Shown here piece by piece: positions 1-5,058 of a DNA stretch of 7,870 nt. Where the stretch lies: positions 1 through 7,870 of the forward strand of contig WBXE01000106.1 of assembly GCA_008932955.1 (NCBI GenBank), read 5' to 3'. Origin of the DNA: Verrucomicrobiota bacterium. Lineage in GTDB: Bacteria; Verrucomicrobiota; Verrucomicrobiia; Verrucomicrobiales; Akkermansiaceae. Both the position numbers and the translations under genes were made by a program. Below the pieces are notes generated by a model. That model saw only the letters and a list, made by a program, of their open reading frames with translations, did not search any database and had not been told where the DNA came from. Positions within the stretch are counted from its first letter, which is position 1, and each line of letters starts with the position of its first letter.

Positions 1-346
1 AGGCATCCTTGCCGAGCATCCAAGTCACCTGCTGGCCGCAAATGATGAGCATGGGCACCGAGTCCATTTGCGCGGTCATCAGACCGGTGACGGTATTGCC
101 GGCACCGGGGCCGGAGGTGACCAACACGGCGGCGGGCTTGCCGGTGGCGCGACCGTAGCCATCAGCCATGTGCACTGCACCCTGCTCGTGGCGGGTCAAA
201 ATGAACTTCATGTTGGTCTTGACCGTCTCCAACGCGTCAAAAATCGGCAGCGCAGCGCCGCCGGAATAACCAAAAATATATTCGATGCCCAGATCATCCA
301 GGGTTTTGACCAAGGCTTGCGCACCATCCATTTGCTCGTTTTTCAT
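1..346 (-). CDS. ilvB: Acetolactate synthase large subunit, N-terminal part (cut by window edge)
   Basis: The first 115 residues of a thiamine-diphosphate enzyme that joins two pyruvates (or pyruvate and 2-ketobutyrate), the first common step of valine, leucine and isoleucine synthesis. Visible hallmarks are GAQALVKTLDDLGIEYIFGY near residues 8-27, GGAALPIFDAL (29-39), the cofactor-activating glutamate E54 in RHEQGAVHMADGYGRATGK (52-70), and SGPGAGNTVTGLMTAQMDS (78-96). This matches the N-terminal Pyr domain of biosynthetic AHAS. The usual GYPGG is GYSGG here. The FAD and C-terminal TPP domains lie outside the window. The ATG at 346 begins at the point where family members usually begin; an in-frame ATG at 379 would add 11 residues. 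Neither start has a Shine-Dalgarno motif. The gene reads away from mazG across a gap of ~370 nt, so it probably has its own promoter. Another member of the TPP enzyme family cannot be excluded from the N-terminus alone. Confidence 0.82.
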   Translation of the reverse strand, partial: MKNEQMDGAQALVKTLDDLGIEYIFGYSGGAALPIFDALETVKTNMKFILTRHEQGAVHMADGYGRATGKPAAVLVTSGPGAGNTVTGLMTAQMDSVPMLIICGQQVTWMLGKDA

Positions 347-480
347 GAAAATCAGGGTTCGGGCGACAAGTTGAACCATGTTTTGGAAATCAGCAACACA
401 AATTTGGCATTTTTTCTACAAACAGGCCTTATTTTTTTAATTGGATCATGAAAATTGCTAATTAGTGATGAGCTTTGACG

Positions 481-515
481 GTATCTGTCTTAGATACGAA
501 TGAAATCAGTGATTT
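481..515. repeat. Two adjacent small palindromes upstream of ilvB
   Basis: GTATCT (481-486) and AGATAC (492-497) form a perfect 6-bp inverted repeat around a 5-nt loop. Six bases further on, AAATCA-G-TGATTT (503-515) is a perfect 13-nt palindrome. The pair lies about 135-170 nt upstream of the ilvB start. The spacing and symmetry suit a dimeric regulator site, but short AT-containing palindromes also arise by chance, and no known operator is recognised. Confidence 0.35.
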
Positions 516-580
516 TGAACCTCATTTGCGGAATAGTGGCGTTGAGGAGCCCTCACAGTTTGTGCTACTTGCGGCAGCAA

Positions 581-670
581 GGCGCATGCATGAGTGCCGA
601 GGGCTAGTTGCATGGGCTATCCTTCCGCACAACGACAGTAAGGTCGTTGCTCCTAACGGCACTCGGCGCC
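581..670. repeat. REP-like nested palindrome, branched stem-loop of about 90 nt
   Basis: The outer arms are GGCGC (581-585) with GCGCC (666-670) and GAGTGCCG (592-599) with CGGCACTC (657-664), separated by a small asymmetric loop. Inside is a perfect 7-bp hairpin, CAACGAC (630-636), loop AGTAAG, GTCGTTG (643-649). A weaker arm is formed by AGG/TAG (600-606) with CTA/CCT (617-623). The predicted fold is a three-way junction. Read on the minus strand, AGTGCCGTTAGG followed by GGATAGCCC recalls REP/BIME-like intergenic repeats that I associate with planctomycete and verrucomicrobial genomes. That resemblance is from memory, not a search. It could instead be a structured RNA or an unusual mazG terminator. 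It is not a tRNA and has no clear attC ends. Confidence 0.5.
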
Positions 671-718
671 AGCGGGGGCGTCGTTGCCTAGCGGGCATAA
701 GCCCATCCCCTCGCCTGC

Positions 719-1525
719 TTATGACAGCATTTTGGCATGCTGCCAGGCGGCTTCCATTTGCTCGAGGGTAGCGGCCTCGAGACTGAGGTCGGCGGCCTGG
801 AGCAATTGCTGCATGGTGGCGAAACGGTGTTCGAACTTGGTATTGGCGGCGGCCATAACCAGTTCCGGGTCGAGCTGCCGGAAGCGGAGCAGGTTGACGA
901 CGGAAAACAACAGGTCGCCGGTTTCCTCGGCAATCGCCTGCGGGTCGCCAGCGGCAATGGCGTGGTCGAGCTCGGCGGCTTCCTCGCGGATTTTGGCGAG
1001 CACTCCGGCTTCATCCGGCCAGTCGAAGCCGACCTTGGCGGCTTTTTTCTGGAGTTTGGCGGCGCGCATGAGAGCGGGCAGGCCGTGGCCAATCCCGTAG
1101 AGGTAGGGTTGGTCGGTGGCACCTTTTTCCATGCGTTTAATTTCGTCCCATTGTTGGAGCACGGCGTCGGAGGTGGCGGCGGCGCTCTGAGCGAACACGT
1201 GGGGGTGGCGGCGGATGAGCTTGTCGCTGATTTCGCGGGCGACGTCATCGAGATTGAAATGGCCGGCCTCTTCGGCCAATTCACTGTGGAAAACCACCTG
1301 CAAGAGTAAATCACCGAGCTCTTCCCGGAGATGGTTGAAGTCGCCGCGCTGAATCGTATCCACCGTCTCGTACGCCTCTTCGATGAGGTTGGGAATGAGT
1401 GAGGCATGCGATTGCTCAGCATCCCAGGGACAACCACCAGGCGCCCGCAAGCGGTGCATGATCGCCCGCAAGCGGGCCAGTTGCCGGGCGGGCCCGGTGG
1501 ATTCCATCATGGCGGCATCGGTCAT
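719..1525 (-). CDS. mazG: MazG nucleoside triphosphate pyrophosphohydrolase
   Basis: A 268-residue cytosolic protein, close to the ~263 residues of E. coli MazG. The family hydrolyses (d)NTPs to the monophosphate and pyrophosphate, removing damaged or excess nucleotides, and in E. coli it also affects ppGpp levels. Both tandem MazG domains are intact. The first carries the CPWDAEQSH signature (32-40), Mg-binding EEAYE (49-53) and EELGDLLLQVVFH (68-80, with E68, E69 and D72). The second carries EEAAELDHAI (181-190) and EETGDLLFSVVNLLR (200-214, with E200, E201 and D204). The ATG overlaps the TGA of the upstream rhomboid gene in ATGA, so the two are probably translationally coupled, which also explains the lack of a Shine-Dalgarno motif. 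An internal Met at 6 or 7 is the alternative start. No strong terminator follows. Confidence 0.95.
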   Translation of the reverse strand: MTDAAMMESTGPARQLARLRAIMHRLRAPGGCPWDAEQSHASLIPNLIEEAYETVDTIQRGDFNHLREELGDLLLQVVFHSELAEEAGHFNLDDVAREISDKLIRRHPHVFAQSAAATSDAVLQQWDEIKRMEKGATDQPYLYGIGHGLPALMRAAKLQKKAAKVGFDWPDEAGVLAKIREEAAELDHAIAAGDPQAIAEETGDLLFSVVNLLRFRQLDPELVMAAANTKFEHRFATMQQLLQAADLSLEAATLEQMEAAWQHAKMLS

Positions 1526-2427
1526 AGCGTAGGCGGAGTGGATTTGGCGATTTGTTGGAGGAGGTGGCGTTCCGCGTCGCTCAGGCTTTGAAACCCCTGC
1601 GCGGATATTTTATCCAGGATGCGATCCACTTCCGCTTGGCTATGCAAATCCACCTCGGTGCGCGGCCGCAATTTCGCCTCGGGACGCAGCCCAAATGCCC
1701 GCGGACGGATGATAGCCACGGCCGCGCCACGCCTGACAGCCCAGCCCAGTAAACCCGGTTGGCGCATCAGCAAAAATCCCAGAATCGCCCCACCCAAATG
1801 GCCAGCCTCGCCGCCGGCATTGTCACCCAAGCCAAAAACCACGGTTACTGCGGCAATCGCCAGCACGACCATTGCCAGTTGGCGCATCGACATTTCGATG
1901 GGTGGAAAATACAGCATCACCCGCAGGTCGGGGGCGAGGACCGCCACGCCCACCAGAACGCCGTAGATACCGGCGGAGGCGCCGACCAGCGGCACGATGT
2001 CAAGCGGCACGCCCATGGTCGGCTGCAGGATGCCGAGCCACGCGAGCAAGGAGTAGAAAGCAGCGCCGGCGGCGCCACACAGTAGATAGAACGCCAAAAA
2101 CCGCCGTGCTCCCCACCAACGCTCAGCCCAGGGACCGAAGAAAAACAGCCCGAACATATTGAATGCCACGTGCCCCACGCTGCCGTGCAGGAATTGGAAG
2201 GTGAGAAATTGCCACACCCGGGCGTGGCCCACGGCTGAGTCGATGGTGAAACATCCCCATTCCCCAAGTCGGTGATCAAACAACAGGATATCGCCGATAA
2301 ACACCGCCAGATTGATGATGATCAACCATTTGACCACCGGCGTAAGCTTGCCCGGCCCGCCTTGCGCCCGCTCGCCCCACTGCCCGTAATTTCGCTCTGC
2401 CAGTCCCATGCAAGGCGGGCTTAACAC
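1522..2427 (-). CDS. Rhomboid family intramembrane serine protease
   Basis: A 301-residue polytopic membrane protease that would cleave transmembrane segments of substrate proteins. The active-site elements are complete: FLHGSVGHVAFNMFG (79-93, with H81, H86 and N90 of the oxyanion helix), GASAGIYG (149-156, nucleophile Ser151) and EAGHLGGAILGF (207-218, base His210). Six hydrophobic segments span roughly 34-50, 72-97, 108-130, 144-167, 182-200 and 207-221. A charged cytosolic tail follows, ending in EVDRILDKISAQGFQSLSDAE (about 266-286). I recall this type of tail from Bacteroidetes/Verrucomicrobia rhomboids (DUF6576-like, unverified). The GTG at 2427 is preferred over the ATG at 2409 because GAGGG (2438-2434) lies 6 nt upstream, while the ATG has no ribosome site. 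It is the first gene of a two-gene unit with mazG, and its substrates are unknown. Confidence 0.93.
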   Translation of the reverse strand: MLSPPCMGLAERNYGQWGERAQGGPGKLTPVVKWLIIINLAVFIGDILLFDHRLGEWGCFTIDSAVGHARVWQFLTFQFLHGSVGHVAFNMFGLFFFGPWAERWWGARRFLAFYLLCGAAGAAFYSLLAWLGILQPTMGVPLDIVPLVGASAGIYGVLVGVAVLAPDLRVMLYFPPIEMSMRQLAMVVLAIAAVTVVFGLGDNAGGEAGHLGGAILGFLLMRQPGLLGWAVRRGAAVAIIRPRAFGLRPEAKLRPRTEVDLHSQAEVDRILDKISAQGFQSLSDAERHLLQQIAKSTPPTL

Positions 2428-2433
2428 GGCTCG

Positions 2434-2438
2434 CCCTC
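2434..2438 (-). promoter_or_regulatory. Ribosome binding site of the rhomboid gene
   Basis: GAGGG on the minus strand lies 6 nt before the GTG at 2427. It is the only clear Shine-Dalgarno motif in the window and is what decides the GTG over the downstream ATG at 2409. Confidence 0.55.
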
Positions 2439-2551
2439 ATCTGCAAGCACCCGCGCGAAAAGTTGCCAATTCCACAGGGTGAGCAAACAATTTCTGCGGC
2501 AGCGGCGTTTCACAAGGCCGCATCCCTTGTTTCTGGGCGGCCACCGCCTCA

Positions 2552-2573
2552 CGTCGCAAGGCGCAAGGCGACG
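2552..2573. repeat. Small GC-rich hairpin
   Basis: CGTCGC (2552-2557) and GCGACG (2568-2573) form a perfect 6-bp stem around a 10-nt loop that contains a repeated GCAAGG. A 5-bp GGCGG-CCA-CCGCC hairpin (2536-2548) precedes it. There is no T-run on either side, so a terminator role is not supported. Confidence 0.35.
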
Positions 2574-2619
2574 GCGGCCCGCACGGGCATGCGCGTCAAG
2601 TTATGGCGAATCGAGCCGA

Positions 2620-2760
2620 GAAACCACCGAGTTCCGGCAAATTGTGGTAAAGAAACCACCGAAACACTGATTTTCACTGATGGCACTGAGAAGAAATTGA
2701 TAAATATTTCAGTGGTTTCAGTGGTTTCAGTGGTTTCAGTGGTCATCAGTGCCTCAGTGG
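2620..2760. repeat. 9-nt tandem repeat (TTTCAGTGG) with inverted counterpart
   Basis: Four perfect head-to-tail copies of TTTCAGTGG occupy 2707-2742, followed by two decayed copies, TCATCAGTG (2743-2751) and CCTCAGTGG (2752-2760). To the left, the same theme occurs in reverse orientation: GAAACCACCGA at 2620-2630 and again at 2652-2662, the latter continuing into ACACTGATTTTCACTGATGG. The two halves are largely complementary, so the block can fold into a long imperfect hairpin around about 2690-2706. Copy number probably varies by slippage. I recall similar CACTGA-type repeats between genes of PVC bacteria. It is not a CRISPR: the units are 9 nt and have no spacers. Confidence 0.7.
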
Positions 2761-2928
2761 TAAAATTCGGCGCGAACCATTCCAAAAGAACCTTTGTTTG
2801 ACTCACATGGCTCTGGATAGCGGGTTTTCACGCGTCAGCCCGCCCCGATGCGCATCAATTGCGAAACTCAGGTCCATTTCTCTCATGCGATTGCAATCAT
2901 CACATCGGCCCACCTAGCTTGCTACGCT

Positions 2929-4770
2929 ATGTCAAACACCCCAACCACCACCCACGCCGCCCTTCAACAATGGGTCGCTGACATGACGGCCCTTTGCAGC
3001 CCCCTCGCCGTCGAGTGGTGCGATGGCTCCGATGCTGAATGGGAGCGCCTGACGTCCCTGCTAGTCGAAAAAGGCACTTTCACCCGCCTCAACGCCGAAA
3101 AGCGCCCGAATTGTTTCCTGGCCCGCTCGACGACATCCGACGTGGCCCGCATCGAGGATCGCACCTTCATCTGCTCGGCCACCCAGGCCGGTGCCGGCCC
3201 CACCAACCATTGGGCTGACCCGGCGGAAATGCGCGTCACTCTCACCGAAAAATTTCGCGGCAGCATGACCGGCCGCACGATGTACGTGATTCCCTTCTGC
3301 ATGGGCCCGCTGGATTCCCCGCTGGCCAAGATTGGCGTGGAAATCTCCGACAGCGCCTACGTGGTGACCAACATGCGCATCATGTGCCACATGGGCGCCC
3401 ACGTCCTCAAACGCCTCGAAGATGAGGCCTCCGGTGCCATCACCAAAAAACGCGACGGCTTTGGCACCTTCATCCCCAGCCTCCACTCAGTGGGCGCGCC
3501 GCTGCCTAGCGGCCAAGCCGACACCACCTGGCCCTGCAATGATCACAAGTATATCGTGCATTTCCCGGAGACCCGCGAGATCATGTCCTACGGTTCGGGT
3601 TACGGTGGCAACGCATTGTTAGGCAAGAAGTGCCTCGCGCTGCGCATCGCCTCCAATATCGCCCACGACCACGAGTGGATGGCCGAACACATGCTCATCG
3701 TTGGCGTGCACGCCCCAGACGGCAGCAGCAACTACCTATCCGTCGCGTTCCCGTCGGCTTGCGGCAAGACCAACCTCGCCATGCTCATTCCCCCGCCAAC
3801 CTATCTGGATGCCGGTTGGAAAACCTCCATTGTCGGTGACGACATCGCCTGGTTGTGGCCCCACGAGGATGGCAAACTTCACGCCATCAACCCGGAAACC
3901 GGTTACTTTGGCGTCGCCCCAGGCACCGCTTACGAAACCAACCCGCTGGCCATGGAATCCATCAAGGCTAACACCCTCTTCACCAACGTCGGCCTCACCG
4001 ACGACGGCGATGTGTGGTGGGAAGGCATGACCCAAACCCCACCTGCCCACCTCATCGATTGGACTGGCCAGGACTGGACGCCGGACTGTGGCCGCAGCGC
4101 CGCCCACGCCAACGCCCGCTTCACCGCCCCCGCCGTGCAGTGCCCGACCATCGATCCAAACTGGCAAAACCCGGATGGCGTGCCCATCGACGCGATCGTC
4201 TTCGGTGGCCGCCGCGCCACGACCATGCCACTGGTTTTTCAGGCCCTGGATTGGAACCACGGCGTCTATATCGGCGCCACCATGGGCTCGGAAATGACCG
4301 CAGCCGCCGCCGGCACCCTCGGCAAAGTCCGCCGTGATCCAATGGCCATGCTGCCATTCTGCGGCTACAACATGGGCGACTACTTCGCCCACTGGTTCGA
4401 AATGAGCCAGCATGTGACCCAGCTACCGCAGATTTTCCATGTCGACTGGTTTCGCAAGAGCGCCGAAGGTAAATTCCTGTGGCCTGGTTATGGCGAGAAC
4501 ATGCGTGTCCTCGAATGGATCGTCAAACGCTGCAATGGCCAGGTCGCCGCCAACGCCACCCCGATCGGCGCCAGCCCCTTCTTCGAAGACTTCAATACCG
4601 CCGGCCTGGAAGGGTTCACCGCGGAGAAATTCGCCGAGCTGATGGCCTTGGATCGTTCCGAGTGGCAGGCGGAAATCGCCGACCAGCAGGAATTCTTCAC
4701 CTCCCTCGGTGATCACCTGCCAGCTGAACTCCCTCATCAGCGCGAGTTGCTAGCCGCACGTATGGGATGA
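2929..4770 (+). CDS. pckG: Phosphoenolpyruvate carboxykinase (GTP)
   Basis: A complete 613-residue cytosolic enzyme of the GTP-dependent PEPCK family (usually about 600-620 residues). It converts oxaloacetate and GTP to phosphoenolpyruvate, CO2 and GDP, the entry step of gluconeogenesis. Conserved elements, in order, are R74 in DVARIEDRT; the YGSGYGGNALLGKKC block (221-235) with the metal-binding lysine; H254 in MAEHM; the P-loop AFPSACGKTNLAM (273-285) with reactive Cys278 and Lys280; the metal site VGDDIAWL (302-309); R396 in NARFTAP; FGGRR (425-429); and the guanine-binding WFRKSAEGKFLWPGYGEN (507-524). The ATG at 2929 is chosen because MSNTPTTTHAALQQWV aligns with where the family starts. 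An in-frame ATG at 2848 would add 27 residues of no family character. Neither start has a Shine-Dalgarno motif. The gene stands alone; no obvious regulator site was found. Confidence 0.96.
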   Translation: MSNTPTTTHAALQQWVADMTALCSPLAVEWCDGSDAEWERLTSLLVEKGTFTRLNAEKRPNCFLARSTTSDVARIEDRTFICSATQAGAGPTNHWADPAEMRVTLTEKFRGSMTGRTMYVIPFCMGPLDSPLAKIGVEISDSAYVVTNMRIMCHMGAHVLKRLEDEASGAITKKRDGFGTFIPSLHSVGAPLPSGQADTTWPCNDHKYIVHFPETREIMSYGSGYGGNALLGKKCLALRIASNIAHDHEWMAEHMLIVGVHAPDGSSNYLSVAFPSACGKTNLAMLIPPPTYLDAGWKTSIVGDDIAWLWPHEDGKLHAINPETGYFGVAPGTAYETNPLAMESIKANTLFTNVGLTDDGDVWWEGMTQTPPAHLIDWTGQDWTPDCGRSAAHANARFTAPAVQCPTIDPNWQNPDGVPIDAIVFGGRRATTMPLVFQALDWNHGVYIGATMGSEMTAAAAGTLGKVRRDPMAMLPFCGYNMGDYFAHWFEMSQHVTQLPQIFHVDWFRKSAEGKFLWPGYGENMRVLEWIVKRCNGQVAANATPIGASPFFEDFNTAGLEGFTAEKFAELMALDRSEWQAEIADQQEFFTSLGDHLPAELPHQRELLAARMG

Positions 4771-4777
4771 GCTGGTA

Positions 4778-4791
4778 TAGTTAGTTAGTTA
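4778..4791 (+). repeat. TAGT tandem repeat giving stops in all three frames
   Basis: TAGTTAGTTAGTTA begins 7 nt after the pckG stop codon. TAG triplets start at 4778, 4782 and 4786 and so fall in all three plus-strand frames, including the pckG frame. This would catch read-through or frameshifted ribosomes. It may equally be a chance tetranucleotide repeat. Confidence 0.5.
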
Positions 4792-4843
4792 TCCACCGCC
4801 TGGCTAAATCTGCTAGTTTTGGCCACGCGAAAAAAAATGCCGG

Positions 4844-4886
4844 CGGGCAGGATGCCCGCGCCACCGTGGCCTGGGCATCCTGCCCG
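4844..4886. repeat. 14-bp perfect palindrome, possible two-way terminator
   Basis: CGGGCAGGATGCCC (4844-4857) and GGGCATCCTGCCCG (4873-4886) are perfect inverted repeats. The 15-nt middle itself contains GCCAC-C-GTGGC (4860-4870), so almost the whole 43 nt is palindromic. The right side runs into TTTTT at 4895-4899, 8 nt after the stem. The left side is flanked by eight A (4830-4837), which read as T on the minus strand. The geometry suits an intrinsic terminator for pckG and could act in both directions. It may also be a member of a dispersed intergenic repeat family. Confidence 0.6.
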
Positions 4887-4947
4887 GGCCCTTCTTTTTG
4901 CCACACCATGCCATCAGCCTCCCGACTAACTTGGCCCGTTACGGGAT

Positions 4948-4986
4948 GCCGGCTTGAGCCGGCCAGACTCGCCGGCTCAAGCCGGC
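4948..4986. repeat. 16-bp perfect palindrome with 7-nt loop
   Basis: GCCGGCTTGAGCCGGC (4948-4963), loop CAGACTC, then GCCGGCTCAAGCCGGC (4971-4986). Each arm is itself a near-palindrome (GCCGGCT-TG-AGCCGGC), so the element can form one long stem or two short ones. There is no T-run close behind it (GCTCCTTTG follows), so it is a poor intrinsic terminator. It lies about 70 nt before the symporter start and about 60 nt after the preceding palindrome, with which it shares a GGATGCC edge. It is probably a REP-type intergenic repeat. Confidence 0.65.
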
Positions 4987-5058
4987 GCTCCTTTGTGCAG
5001 TTTTTCGCTATGGTCAATTGGCGATTGCACGCGGGCAAATTCACGCTAGACACGGGCC

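Larger units (their letters stand above)
347..718. other. Gene-free gap between ilvB and the end of mazG
   Basis: About 370 nt with no credible gene. The ilvB-proximal 100 nt (about 385-475) is AT-rich, unlike the rest of the window, and should contain the ilvB promoter on the minus strand, although I could not pick out convincing -35/-10 boxes. Two short palindromes lie at 481-497 and 503-515, and a large nested palindrome at 581-670. A weak GGGC-ATAA-GCCC hairpin (693-704) lies 15 nt past the mazG stop, with no T-run. The open frames crossing this gap have no recognisable protein content. Confidence 0.7.
2428..2928. other. Gene-free gap between divergent rhomboid and pckG
   Basis: About 500 nt separating two genes that read away from each other, so promoters for both should be here. 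It contains a CGTCGC/GCGACG hairpin (2552-2573), a 9-nt tandem repeat with an inverted counterpart (2620-2760), and a stretch upstream of pckG (2761-2928) in which I see only a weak TTGCAA (2891-2896) / TAGCTT (2915-2920) pair with 18-nt spacing. If that pair were the promoter, the transcript would begin almost at the pckG ATG. Open frames spanning the gap run straight through the repeats and are not credible genes. Confidence 0.65.

Noticed and set aside
429..449. Six-codon leader peptide (M-I-Q-L-K-K) before ilvB, as in attenuation
   Set aside because: It is too short, has only one Ile and one Leu, lacks a ribosome site, and no terminator/antiterminator pair follows before ilvB.
581..670. 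Integron attC site or tRNA
   Set aside because: The stem-loop shape suggested both. No matching RYYYAAC/GTTRRRY ends bound the palindrome, no integrase or cassette follows, and there is no tRNA D/T-loop consensus or CCA-type acceptor.
475..771. Open frame of 98 codons crossing the ilvB-mazG gap on the plus strand
   Set aside because: It begins with TTG without a ribosome site, runs through the nested palindrome and into the 3' end of mazG, and its product resembles nothing. It is explained by the GC-rich palindrome.
688..1437. Long alternative frames over mazG on both strands (including 737-1309 plus)
   Set aside because: They are low-complexity shadows (Ser/Pro/Arg-rich or Gly/Val-rich) of the GC-rich mazG frame, which has complete family motifs.
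2707..2760. CRISPR-like array
   Set aside because: The units are 9 nt, directly abutting, with no spacers and no cas genes nearby.
2463..2806. Open frames on both strands across the 9-nt repeat, one encoding a run of Thr-Glu-Thr
   Set aside because: The 9-nt unit keeps a frame open by itself. There is no ribosome site and no protein-like sequence outside the repeat.
2848..2928. 27-residue N-terminal extension of PEPCK from the upstream ATG
   Set aside because: The extension has no ribosome site and lies outside the family's usual N-terminus, whereas the ATG at 2929 matches it.
3736..4413. 225-codon minus-strand frame inside pckG
   Set aside because: Gly/Val/His-rich shadow of a GC-rich coding frame; the plus-strand PEPCK is complete and unmistakable.
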